Below are positions 44,978-55,341 of a stretch of 64,000 nt of DNA, in pieces; the first letter of the stretch is position 1; every line of letters begins with the position of its first letter. The notes beneath the pieces were generated by a model, which was not told the origin of the DNA, did no database searches, and saw only the letters and a program-made list of their open reading frames with translations. Location of the stretch: assembly GCA_945910005.1 (NCBI GenBank), contig OX246747.1, positions 37,134,097 through 37,198,096 of the forward strand, read 5' to 3'. The translations under genes were made by a program, and so were the position numbers. Source of the stretch: Isoperla grammatica. Its lineage: Eukaryota > Arthropoda > Insecta > Plecoptera > Perlodidae.

Positions 44978-45123
44978 GTGTTGTGGCAGCACTGGCAGCT
45001 GTGGCAGCACTGGCAGCACTGGCAGGGGGGGGTGGCAGCACTGGCAGCACTGGCAGGGGGGGGTGGCGGCACTGGCAGCACTGGCAGGGGGGGCGCGGAC
45101 GAGGTGCCCGGCAGGCTCGACAT
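44978..45123 (-). repeat. Minisatellite GGCAGCACT/GGCAGGGGGG, copy B (possible proline-rich exon)
   Basis: A 9/20-bp repeat reads on the minus strand as PLPVLP or PASAAS codons depending on frame. It is preceded by TTATTAG/ATGTCGAGCC and ended by CCCCCG/GTGAGTAAGA, both splice-like. Frame shifts caused by the C runs make coding doubtful. It is paralogous to 46890-47203. Confidence 0.6.
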
Positions 45124-45315
45124 CTAATAAATAATAATAATAATAATATATATTGTATGCCACTTTCCTATTTGTTGACTGTAATACCGTGCTTTTATCC
45201 AGTCCCTGAAAAATCATTGAGTGAGGTTCCATTGCACAAGAGATAAATTCTACAAATACATAAACGTAAGTTTTTCCGTGACTAAACAGCATTGCCACAA
45301 GAGTTTACAACTGAC

Positions 45316-45507
45316 CTCGGCCTGTTTGAGTCTGGTCTTCTCTTCGCCCATCTGACGTTTCATGTCGTCGATTTCACCCTGAAGTCTTTTTATCTGTTCC
45401 TCGTGATCGTCCCAAATTGTCCGCACCTTGTCGCTGGGTTGGTTAGTAGCGCTGGTATACGTGGCCGTCACTTTGTCACGTTCTGCTTGGGTTGCTTTGA
45501 TACGAGC
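45316..45507 (-). CDS. Coiled-coil exon, 3' copy (possibly RANBP2)
   Basis: On the minus strand acceptor CTCTGATAAG/GCTCGT and donor GCCGAG/GTCAGT bound 64 codons, phase 0 to 0. The product is ARIKATQAERDKVTATYTSA, a short N/P/S linker, then TIWDDHEEQIKRLQGEIDDM and KRQMGEEKTRLKQAE, an amphipathic helix. The W-D-D ... I-K-x-L ... M-K-x-x-M spacing resembles the short coiled coil that follows the TPR region in human RanBP2 (WAEDQNSLLKMICQQVEAIK). The resemblance is modest. Confidence 0.6.
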
Positions 45508-45730
45508 CTTATCAGAGAAACAGTGGATTAATATTATTCCGAGGTTGTCTATTTGTGTTCTGCTCAAGGGAAAGCCACTTTCCTATTTGTTGACTGTAAT
45601 ACCGTGCTTTTATCCAGTCCCTGAAAAATCATTGAGTGAGGTTCCATTGCACAAGAGATAAATTCTACAAATACATAAACGTAAGTTTTTCCGTGACTAA
45701 ACAGCATTGCCACAAGAGTTTACAACTGAC

Positions 45731-45922
45731 CTCGGCCTGTTTGAGTCTGGTCTTCTCTTCGCCCATCTGACGTTTCATGTCGTCGATTTCACCCTGAAGT
45801 CTTTTTATCTGTTCCTCGTGATCGTCCCAAATTGTCCGCACCTTGTCGCTGGGTTGGTTAGTAGCGCTGGTATACGTGGCCGTCACTTTGTCACGTTCTG
45901 CTTGGGTTGCTTTGATACGAGC
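45731..45922 (-). CDS. Coiled-coil exon, 5' copy (identical duplicate)
   Basis: It is the same 192-nt exon as 45316-45507, in the first-transcribed copy of the 415-bp duplication. Because it is a whole number of codons in phase 0 to 0, both copies could be spliced in without breaking the frame, doubling the helix. Confidence 0.58.
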
Positions 45923-45985
45923 CTTATCAGAGAAACAGTGGATTAATATTATTCCGAGGTTGTCTATTTGTGTTCTGCTCAAGGG

Positions 45986-46742
45986 TGTATATGAACCTAC
46001 AAACAGAAACTTGAGGATTCATATTTATTGCTCTGCTGAGACTGTAGAATAATTGTGTACTAAACTGGAAATTCTCCAAACATAAGATGATCATAACCGG
46101 TTAACTAAAGCTAGTAATATTTAGTTTAGTTTACACTTTACACAATAATTTTCCTTGCATTCTTACAATTGAAGTGCCGGCCAGAATAACGTTGTTTGTA
46201 AGTCATATTTCCCCATTAGTTCAGCAATCATAAAAAAAATACCATGGCAGGCATGGTATTATCCCACGGTCACCAACTTTTCAAACCAATACTGTGGTGT
46301 TGTAGTGAATAAAATCACAAGTAGGTGGCACTTACAACTTACAAAATCGAAATCATGATAATGCGACTTACGTTATTTGGGCTGGCGGTTCAATTTCTAA
46401 ATTTGACACGAAGTTTTTTTTTACCCAAAATCTTACATCAGATATTTTTAGAGATGGGCATCAATATCAAGTAGGCTATGGATATCGATAATCGAACGAC
46501 AATGATCGTTATTGTCGGGAACATCGATTTTTTACTAGGGCTATATATTAGGACAATATATGTTTAATAAATCAAGTCAATTGTTACTGATTTGTCAAAT
46601 ATACCAATTGGAGACATATTTCTGTAATACATTATTAGACTCGAGGTAATGTCGCTGAAATCTTATTAACGATGACGATAACGATAACGATGACGATGAC
46701 GGAAGGGGCATGGTGGGGCGGCTGGGGCGGCACTATGCCCAT
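45986..46742. other. Intron or intergenic sequence
   Basis: AT-rich with GATAACGATGACGATGACG repeats at 46669-46700. No firm exon, but 46700-46742 resembles a decayed copy of the 44685-44822 exon. Confidence 0.4.
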
Positions 46743-46889
46743 CTGTACAGGCATTCGAAATGGGGTTATTTTATCTTTTAAATTTAAAAAAATTGATTAT
46801 TATGTCACAAACTTTAAAATGCTTTCGAAATCGTCAAAACATAAACGGGAGAAATGTCATTCCGTAGAGAATCCATTGCTCTTACTCAC

Positions 46890-47203
46890 CGGGGGCGAGT
46901 GTTGTGGCAGCACTGGCAGGGGGGGTGGCAGCACTGGCAGGGGGGGGTGGCAGCACTGGCAGCACTGGCAGGGGGGGTGGCAGCACTGGCAGGGGGGGTG
47001 GCAGCACTGGCAGCACTGGCAGGGGGGGTGGCAGCACTGGCAGCACTGGCAGGGGGGGGTGGCGGCACTGGCAGGGGGGGTGGCAGCACTGGCAGCACTG
47101 GCAGGGGGGGTGGCAGCACTGGCAGCACTGGCAGGGGGGGTGGCGGCACTGGCAGCACTGGCAGGGGGGGCGCGGACGAGGTGCCCGGCAGGCTCGACAT
47201 CTA
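46890..47203 (-). repeat. Minisatellite GGCAGCACT/GGCAGGGGGG, copy A (possible proline-rich exon)
   Basis: About 16 units of the same repeat as 44978-45123, with the same splice-like borders (TATTAG/ATGTCGAGCC and CCCG/GTGAGTAAGA). On the minus strand one frame starts MSSLPGTSSAPPLPVLPV and stays open. The flanks (GTACAGGCATTCGAAATGG, CTTTAAAATGCTTTCG) are shared with copy B, so a block of about 500 bp was duplicated. Confidence 0.65.
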
Positions 47204-47417
47204 ATAAATAATAATAATAATAATATATATTTTTTTTTTTATCTGTACACCTCATGCCAACATTGTCAGGTAAGGGGGTGTTGCCACCAAATACTTGGGC
47301 ATACATAATCAGTACCAGTCTGCCAATCTTGGTGCATCATCTTCTTCAGTGTTCTCATAATCACTCATTGTTCTCTTCACTCTCCTTTCTTCCAGCCAGT
47401 TCTCTCCATCTAGCTCT

Positions 47418-47418
47418 A

Positions 47419-47462
<44 letters not shown>

Positions 47463-47463
47463 T
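47418..47463. repeat. (AAT)n microsatellite
   Basis: About 15 copies of AAT, directly at the 3' side of the exon candidate at 47475-47561. Confidence 0.95.
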
Positions 47464-47474
47464 TCCCTCCTAAT

Positions 47475-47561
47475 AAACCCCTCGATCAGAGCCTGGGTGA
47501 TGGTCTCGTCGTCCAGAAGCATCTGACTCAGCCAGAGGTTGTCGGGGCTTGTTGGAGTCTC
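47475..47561 (-). CDS. Exon candidate, minus strand (possibly RANBP2)
   Basis: The acceptor GTCGGTCGCAG precedes GAGACTCC; the frame reads ETPTSPDNLWLSQMLLDDET and ITQALIEGF before running into an (ATT)n stretch. Its phase-0 start fits the phase-0 end of the 94-nt RANBP2 exon upstream. No convincing donor was found, so the 3' limit is a guess. No homology was recognised. Confidence 0.4.
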
Positions 47562-47826
47562 CTGCGACCGACACGACAACAAGAACTTAATCTAATATCC
47601 GTTATATCTTTTTATTACTATTATTACCATCCAGCTAAGCTGTTGAGTTCCCCATCAACTTTACCCCCACCAAGCACAGCTTTATTATTATGTACCTTCA
47701 CTTCTTCTTCTTCTTCTTATGCCAACAATTGACCTATTTGGTCATCATCATGCATTTTCGTGTATTACCATGCAATTTTAGTTTTACTTTTAGTAGCCTA
47801 CATTACTAGGTATAATTATTAGGTAC

Positions 47827-47915
47827 TAGGGATGTCATAGGGTACCCGGGTTACCCGGATCCAGAAATTACCCGAATCCATTTTTAGGATCCGGATCCTT
47901 ATCGGGTAGTATTAT

Positions 47916-47961
<46 letters not shown>

Positions 47962-48323
47962 GCGACGATATTTCTGTGGCTACTTTCCTTGAAGCTACAG
48001 TGAATTTCTGCTTGTGGGCGTGGCCAGCTGGTCGCTGGTTAGTACGCACTGTCATTACTGCGGGCGAGTTCTGTGAGGCCATATACACTCCCCTCCCCCC
48101 GCCCTTCCCGCGCGCAGCGGCCGCACAGAGCCCAACCCACACAGCGGCCGGCAGCTGACACGGGCAGAGAACGACCTTCAACCGCATGGTTTCGGGGGGG
48201 GGGGGGGGGGGGGGGGGTGTAACCAAGATAAGATGACATAATTTAGGCTTTTAGGATTCGGGTAACCCGGTTCTTGGAAGGTCTGGAACCGGATCCGAAT
48301 TTTCCTACCCTATGACATCCCTA
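47827..48323. mobile_element. hAT-type MITE (TAGGGATGTCATAGGGTA) with exact 8-bp duplication
   Basis: TIRs TAGGGATGTCATAGGGTACC and complement, flanked by TTAGGTAC on both sides (47819-47826 and 48324-48331). Contains an A run (47920-47958) and a G run (48185-48207). Same family as 49836-51130 and 52381-52867. Confidence 0.94.
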
Positions 48324-48517
48324 TTAGGTACTGTTGAAAAGGTCTTAAAAAGAGTGAAATGCATCTAGTTGTTCCTCACGTGCTCCTCAACTTGGCCTTT
48401 CCTCAGACTCGTCAAACCACCAATCACAGAGCGGTTTAAAATTATTGTAGACTAGTAATTACAGTAACACTCAAAAATTGAAGTAATGAACGAACTGAAA
48501 AGAGAAAAAGGGAGAGG

Positions 48518-48548
<31 letters not shown>

Positions 48549-48836
48549 GGTCTTTATTGAAGGCGGGATTAAGGCCAGCAAACCTGGAAGGTCTGGAATC
48601 GGATCCAAATTTTCCTACCCTATGACATCCCTAGTCAAAACTAATTTATTTCTGTACCTACTTCCTAACTATGTAGCCATTAATGCCCGATGTCATCGTT
48701 TGATACCATTAACTTATAATTTCCTTCACGAGGTACGAGTTACTTTCCAGGAGGGAGTTTACTTCCATTCCTTCCACATGCAGTGCAGACAGCATTAGAA
48801 AGTAGCTGTCGGTATCTACGCAGGCAGACCACCCAC

Positions 48837-48930
48837 CTGTTTGTACTCCTCGTGCTTCATGCGCCGTACGCCTAGAAACAGCCGGCCGTACTGTATCAGG
48901 TCGTCCAGTTCGCCGTTAGACAGCGCCTTC
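48837..48930 (-). CDS. RANBP2: RANBP2 exon 5, copy 1
   Basis: Acceptor TTGCTCTCAG/GAAGGC and donor AAACAG/GTGGGT; 94 nt, phase 2 to 0. It encodes (G)KALSNGELDDLIQYGRLF then LGVRRMKHEEYKQ. It continues the TPR-like region from 57228 in phase, but is one of three alternative copies. It differs from copy 2 at six residues (G/S, D/G, Q/E, Y/D, E/K, K/E). Confidence 0.75.
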
Positions 48931-49835
48931 CTGAGAGCAAGACGGAGATAAGAAACATCACACACACCGTCCAAGCTTCTGACTTTAGAAGTAAAATTAC
49001 TCGGGTGTTATTTCGTATCCTGGCCGTATAGGTGATCGAGATTATAAACTGTACACGTATTTTTATTATTAAAAGTGTTCCAACACAAATAGCTTCAAAA
49101 GCTATACCGTATCCAGACAAACAACATTTTTGTTTTGTTTCTTGATTTCAAAACAAAAATATTGTTTGCCCAGAATAGGCACCGAGATTGGCCACTGAGG
49201 GCGCTAGTGAAAACGAATGAAGCGCTCAAAGTGGCAAAGTCGCGCAACAACCTGCTGAAGCAGCGTCGTTCTTCCTAGGTCGCTAATGGCAAATTGTGAA
49301 AATTGTTTAACTAAATATGTACGGCTTTTAAAATTTTCGGGCAGATTATGAATCCCATCAGTAAATCTTAAAAAGGCAAGCAACCATTTTAATCAGCCCA
49401 CGCTAAAGACTTAGGAACCACAAATAACACACAACAAACACAAACAAAACAAAACAAGACAATAAAAAACAAAACAAAAACACAAAACAACAAAACAAAC
49501 AAATACACATCAACAAGAAAACACAAACACAAAACAAAAAACAAGATATATCACAATAATATCTGGCACTATTTTCAACCGCGGAATGAGATTTTCAGCA
49601 GTTAGTTGCTAAATTTGGCCAGCATTGTAGATCTGACTCGTGTAGTAGGACGCGTGCGGCGACTTCAGAGCGCTGAAGTCTTGCAGGGCCTGAGCGACAC
49701 AGCAACGTCGGTCGATTAGGAGAGCGCCGTGACACGGCACAGAGTAAAAATATTACTATCGAATTCTGGTAATTTGTGAGTTTTTTAAGATTCTAACTGT
49801 AGGCCTACTCATTGATCTCTGAATCATGTCAATAC

Positions 49836-51130
49836 TAGGGATGTCATAGGGTACCCGGGTTACCTGGATCCAGAAATTACCCGAATCTATTTATAGGATT
49901 CAAATCTTAATCGGGTAGTAATATTTGTATAAAAAAAAAAAAAAAAACGCGAAGATATTTCTGCGACTACTTTCCTTGAAGCTACAGTGAATTCCTGCTT
50001 GTGGGCGTGGCCAGCTGGTCGCAGGTAGTACGCGCTGTCATTACTGCGGGCGAGTTCTGTGATGCCATATACACTTCCCCCCTCCCCACCCCCTCTCGCC
50101 AATGCCGCGCCCAGCGGCCGGCAGCTGACAAGGGCAGAGAACGACCTTCAACCGCGTGGTTTCGGGGGGGGGGGGGGGGGGGGGGGGTGTAACCAAGATA
50201 AGATAACATAATTTAGGCTTTCAGGATTCAGGTAACCTGCACTGCGATTCTGAATGGGCGACGTAAAGTTTAACGCGAACGAGACTCGTCGGTAAACTTA
50301 TCACGCGGTAAGTTAACGCGCGATTCCGAACAACAATTTCGTAACGTGCGGTAAACGTATCGAAAAGAGGTAACCGTTGTAGCAGAGCAGCGCCTGTTAT
50401 ATATTAGTGTGTTTATGTTTTCGAGACGGCTGTGCATATTATAGAAAGTTAACCAATGAAAACGCGTGAACAAATGCAATCAATTTCAAATCAAGCTGTC
50501 AAAAACCAACACAATTCCAAACAAATCTACCCTCAGCTATCTCAAAGGGATTAGAAGTACTTATTAAATTCCTTCTATGCAGTCACAAATACTGCCTGCC
50601 CTAGTCGTCTTCATTATTCAACTATTCAAGCACCCCGTTCGTAATAGTGCGATCTCTAGGCCTAGGCCTAGGGCTAGCCTAGACAATGAATGAATGCGCG
50701 CAGCCAGTTTGAAGTCAAAGTTTCACAAGTAAGGTTATGTTACCCCTTTACATACGGTTTCCATCTCGCCATGCAATTGATGATGTTTCTTCATATTGAA
50801 ATTAATTTAGAAATCCAAATATGTAACAGTTGTATCGTTTACTTACCGAAATCTTTTAATAAATCAAGTAATATAACTGAAGTGGACATTCGAAAGTCGG
50901 CCATGTTTGTTTAACGCATTGCTAACGGCAGGGGTTTGGTCCGTGATAGTTTATCGACAGCTGTATCGACGCCTGTCGTTACGAATAGATCGGTAATCGC
51001 GTCGTTACGTTTCCGCCTACCGTAACGACAAGAAAGCTGCGTTAAAGTGATCACGGCCATTCAGAATCGCACTGCAGGTCCTGGAAGGTCTGGAATCGGA
51101 TCCGAATTTTCCTACCCTATGACATCCCTA
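49836..51130. mobile_element. hAT-type MITE with nested element
   Basis: TIRs TAGGGATGTCATAGGGTACC and complement; exact 8-bp duplication GTCAATAC at 49828-49835 and 51131-51138. It is split by the TIR element at about 50240-51076. Contains an A run and G run like its sisters. Confidence 0.93.
50240..51076. mobile_element. TIR element nested in the hAT MITE
   Basis: GCACTGCGATTCTGAATGG and CCATTCAGAATCGCACTGC are inverted. The sister MITE at 52381-52867 has uninterrupted TAACCTGGTCCTGG at this point, so this is a clear later insertion. The target duplication is not clean. Interior GTTAACGCG / GTAACGTGCGG motifs; no ORF of note. Confidence 0.88.
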
Positions 51131-51381
51131 GTCAATACTAATTTATTTCTGCACCTACTTCCTAACTATGTAGCCATTAATGGCAGACAACTATTAATAT
51201 CTACAAGAGCAAAAGTGCCTATTTTACCCGCCCGATGTTATCGTTTGATACCATTAACTTATAATTTCCTTCACGAGGTACGAGTTACTTTCCAGGAGGG
51301 AGTTAACTTCCATTCCTTCCACATGCAGTGCAGACAGCATTAGAAAGTAGCTGTCGGTATCTACGCAGGCAGACCACCCAC

Positions 51382-51475
51382 CTGTTCGTACTCCTTGTGC
51401 TTCATGCGCCGTACGCCTAGGAACAGTCGGCCGTCCTCTATCAGGCCGTCCAGTTCGCTGTTAGACAGCGCCTTC
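51382..51475 (-). CDS. RANBP2: RANBP2 exon 5, copy 2
   Basis: Same splice sites and phases as copy 1. It encodes (G)KALSNSELDGLIEDGRLF then LGVRRMKHKEYEQ with no stop. Joined to the 57228-57438 exon it gives APFVYG-G-KALSNSELD in frame. Either this or copy 1 can be used, not both, because 94 nt is not a multiple of three. Confidence 0.8.
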
Positions 51476-52380
51476 CTGAGAGCAAGACGGAGATAAGAAA
51501 CATCACACACACCGTCCAAGCTTCTGACTTTAGAAGTAAAATTACTCGGGTGTTATTTCGTATCCTGGCCGTATAGGTGATCGAGATTATAAACTGTACA
51601 CGTATTTTTATTATTAAAAGTGTTCCAACACAAATAGCTTCAAAAGCTATACCGTATCCAGACAAACAACATTTTTGTTTTGTTTCTTGACTTCAAAACA
51701 AAAATATTGTTTGCCCAGAATAGGCACCGAGATTGGCCACTGAGGGCGCTAGTGAAAACGAATGAAGCGCTCAAAGTGGCAAAGTCGCGCAACAACCTGC
51801 TGAAGCAGCGTCGTTCTTCCTACGTCGCTAATGGCAAATTGTGAAAATTGTTTAACTAAATATGTACGGCTTTTAAAATTTTCGGGCAGATTATGAATCC
51901 CATCAGTAAATCTTAAAAAGGCAAGCAACCATTTTAATCAGCCCACGCTAAAGACTTAGGAACCACAAATAACACACAACAAACACAAACAAAACAAAAC
52001 AAGACAATAAAAAACAAAACAAAAACACAAAACAACAAAACAAACAAATACACATCAACAAGAAAACACAAACACAAAACAAAAAACAAGATATATCACA
52101 ATAATATCTGGCACTATTTTCAACCGCGGAATGAGATTTTCAGCAGTTAGTTGCTAAATTTGGCCAGCATTGTAGATCTGACTCGTGTAGTAGGACGCGT
52201 GCGGCGACTTCAGAGCGCTGAAGTCTTGCAGGGCCTGAGCGACACAGCAACGTCGGTCGATTAGGAGAGCGCCGTGACACGGCACAGAGTAAAAATATTA
52301 CTATCGAATTCTGGTAATTTGTGAGTTTTTTAAGATTCTAACTGTAGGCCTACTCATTGATCTCTGAATCATGTCAATAC

Positions 52381-52867
52381 TAGGGATGTCATAGGGTACC
52401 CGGGTTACCTGGATCCAGAAATTAACCGAATCTATTTATAGGATTCAAATCTTAATCGGGTAGTAATATTTGTATAAAAAAAAATAAAAAAAAAAAAAAA
52501 AACGCGAAGATATTTCTGCGACTACTTTCCTTGAAGCTACAGTGAATTCCTGCTTGTGGGCGTGGCCAGCTGGTCGCAGGTAGTACGCGCTGTCATTACT
52601 GCGGGCGAGTTCTGTGATGCCATATACACTTCCCCCCTCCCCACCCCCCTCTCGCCAATGCCGCGCGCAGCGGCCGCACAGAGCTCAACCCACACAGCGG
52701 CCGGCAGCTGACAAGGGCAGAGAACGACCTTCAACCGCGTGGTTTCGGGGGGGGGGGGGGGTGTAACCAAGATAAGATAACATAATTTAGGCTTTCAGGA
52801 TTCAGGTAACCTGGTCCTGGAAGGTCTGGAATCGGATCCGAATTTTCCTACCCTATGACATCCCTAG
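52381..52867. mobile_element. hAT-type MITE, third family member
   Basis: Same TIRs as 49836-51130 but without the nested element; the flank GTCAATAC is present on both sides (52373-52380 and 52868-52875). It is part of the tandem duplication, so its target duplication is inherited. Confidence 0.92.
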
Positions 52868-53117
52868 TCAATACTAATTTATTTCTGCACCTACTTCCTA
52901 ACTATGTAGCCATTAATGGCAGACAACTATTAATATCTACGAGAGCAAAAGTGCCTATTTTACCCGCCCGATGTTATCGTTTGATACCATTAACTTATAA
53001 TTTCCTTCACGAGGTACGAGTTACTTTCCAGGAGGGAGTTTACTTCCATTCCTTCCACATGCAGTGCAGACAGCATTAGAAAGTAGCTGTCGGTATCTAC
53101 GCAGGCAGACCACCCAC

Positions 53118-53211
53118 CTGTTCGTACTCCTTGTGCTTCATGCGCTATACGGCTAGGAACAGTCGGCCGTCCTCTATCAGGCCGTCCAGTTCGCTGTTAG
53201 ACAGCGCCTTC
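53118..53211 (-). pseudogene. RANBP2: RANBP2 exon 5, copy 3, with in-frame stop
   Basis: Same borders as copies 1 and 2, but three changes within 11 bases turn GVRR-coding sequence into AV-stop-R (CGG to TAG). The rest equals copy 2. Inclusion would end the protein early, so this is a dead exon unless it acts as a regulatory poison exon. Confidence 0.85.
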
Positions 53212-54000
53212 CTGAGAGCAAGACGGAGATAAGAAACATCACACACACCGTCCAAGCTTCTGACTTTAGAAGTAAAATTACTCGGGTGTTATTTCGTATC
53301 CTGGCCGTAAAGGTGATCGAGATTATATAACACACAACAAACACAAACGAAACAAGACAATAAAAAACAAAACAAAAACACAAAACAAAACAACAAAACA
53401 AACAAATACACATCAACAAGAAAAAAAAACAAACACAAAACAAAAAACAACAAACAACAAAAAACGGAATGAAATCTTCAGCAGTTAGTTGCTAAATTCG
53501 GCCACATATAGCGCTGTATGTACAGTCAAACTTCGTTACGACGTTTACCGTTAGGACGTTTTCACGGTTAACACGTCAAATTATGAGTTGTCACGCTCAA
53601 GTTGCATAAGACTAATGATATTTCTTATTCGTTATGACGTTCTCCGATAGCACGTTTTCACGCTTAGGACGCAATAATTTCTTTGTCCCGTGCAGACTTT
53701 ATTTGCGTTTACCACGTTTTCGAGGAGCCGTGGTCTTTTAAAAATGACAGCTCGTTATCAACGAGGTCTAGCTTAGACCCTTCTCCCCTCAACGGCGACT
53801 GCCCATCGTCAGTGGCAGCACAAACCCTGAAGATATCCCCCCTCCCCTCCAGGTGCCGACATAACAACAATACAACGGCCCGCGGCGGTCTACTGTATGC
53901 TGACCCACCCCAACCCTCCCGCTACCTGATCTTTGCACGTGCAGTCTGGCTCGAGTTTTGTTCAGACAGCCGTTAGTGTTCTTTAATGTCGACCGTCATT

Positions 54001-54230
54001 ATGGCTAAACGAAAACCCACTCAGTTTTCTTTGAAAAGAAAACTGGAAATTATTGACATTGTTGATCGCAACCCCAATAAGACGCGAACCGAATTGTCAA
54101 AAACATTAGACATTCCCGCGTCAACACCATTATGATTATGAAAAATAGAGTAAAGATTCAAGAAAGTGCCGCGGAACCAACAAGAAAGCGAGCTCGCACT
54201 GGAAAATGGACAGAACTTAAAGAGGTAAGT
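54001..54230 (+). pseudogene. Pogo-type transposase N-terminus (HTH), frameshifted
   Basis: ATG at 54001 gives MAKRKPTQFSLKRKLEIIDI then VDRNPNKTRTELSKTLDIPA, a typical CENP-B/Tigger DNA-binding helix set. A one-base loss near 54125 shifts it; the second frame continues IMIMKNRVKIQ ... KRARTGKWTELKE. At about 54331 a short QTKITSFFKP recalls the PCNA-binding box of pogo transposases, although it is out of the expected order. Confidence 0.8.
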
Positions 54231-54733
54231 GCTTTTATCATGCCCTATACAGGATTTGAACTCGCGCCCCCATCAAATAAATTAAATCGTTTTATTGTAG
54301 GCTATATGCACTGAGCCTAGAAAGAGTACGGCAGACCAAAATCACAAGCTTCTTCAAACCTGGCTAAAATGGTAAGTTATGTTCACGTTATAATCTTGTC
54401 AGAATTATCTCTTTCTCTTTTCTGTGGGCGAACGGGCGCTCTCGCTCTTATTTCAAGGTCCTTCCCCTACCTAATCCCTACCCCCCCCCCCCCCCCCCCC
54501 CCCGACCATCCACAGTGAGCGTAGCAAGGCCGTGACACAGGCCGTTGAGATAAAATATAACCCGCTTGACAGGTTTTTTTGTTTGTTGCAGGAAGTCCAC
54601 GGTCAATGTAGAGGGGAGCGGGCGGGTGACTGTCTGGTGTGGTTCAGTACAGCCAGACTGCCTGACGGCAACGCGCGGGCGCTTTCTTTGTTATTCAGAA
54701 GCGCGCGACGAGTGACTTCAATATTATAATTAG

Positions 54734-55289
54734 TAGGGATGACATCGGGTACCCGGCTCCAAAGTATTACCCGGAGCCGTTTTTCGGGTCCGGGTAATTT
54801 TTTAGTCCGTTTCTAGGCTATATTTACGCGCCAGTATTGCTGCGGTTGATTTCGATGGAGCCAGCAGGTACGGCGCGAGCCTACCCTTCCACAACACGTG
54901 AGTGACGTGACCCGGCGGGGAACAGTACAGACGCGAACCGACTTGCATTCGTTAATGTTTGTTCATTGTTTAACATTCTGTTGAACACTTGTTCTATTAC
55001 AATTTATTTTACTTGAAATAGCATGTTTTATGTACATGCTTCAGTTGTGTATTGCGAAATGTTTTTTCTTACTCGACGTGATTACTGCAGGCGTATTCCA
55101 AGGGGCTATTCGAGCAGGCGGCGTGCATATCATTCGTCCCTTGTCTTTGCGCCCCGCGCACTTCACAAGGCCTAGCGACGACCTTCAAATCAAGCCTACA
55201 CATCGAAAAATACGTTTTCAGGGTCCGGGTACCCGGGTAATATGAGAGCTGGAACCGGTTCCGAATTTTATTACCCGATGTCATCCCTA
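54734..55289. mobile_element. hAT-type MITE nested in the pogo element
   Basis: TIRs TAGGGATGACATCGGGTACC and complement with exact 8-bp duplication ATAATTAG (54726-54733 and 55290-55297). It is the uninterrupted relative of 32282-34226. Confidence 0.95.
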
Positions 55290-55341
55290 ATAATTAGTAT
55301 ATTATGTACATTGGTTATGAAAGTATGTGCCTTTGGCTGGA

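Larger units (their letters stand above)
45159..45985. repeat. 415-bp tandem duplication containing a coiled-coil exon
   Basis: 45159-45573 and 45574-45985 appear identical over the whole shared length. Each copy carries one full 192-nt exon with both splice sites. The identity means a very recent duplication or an assembly artefact. Confidence 0.92.
48579..53520. repeat. Three tandem copies of a RANBP2 exon plus intron and hAT MITE
   Basis: Unit 1 (48579 to ~51070), unit 2 (~51074-52812) and unit 3 (52813-53520, internally deleted after 53327). Equivalent points of units 1 and 2 lie 2545 bp apart; units 2 and 3 lie 1736 bp apart, because the hAT element ending unit 1 holds an extra ~840-bp insertion. 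Each unit starts in the right half of a hAT MITE and contains one 94-nt exon. Unit 1 and 2 introns are almost identical. Confidence 0.93.

Noticed and set aside
44898..47308. Overlapping ORFs of 78-179 residues on both strands
   Set aside because: They reflect the GGCAGCACT/GGCAGGGGGG array; only splice-bounded minus-strand pieces were kept, at low confidence.
47827..48323. Processed pseudogene suggested by a long A run
   Set aside because: The A run is internal to a TIR element with an exact 8-bp duplication.
48039..52770. Small ORFs around the poly-G and poly-A runs
   Set aside because: They are within repeated copies of hAT MITEs and have no homology.
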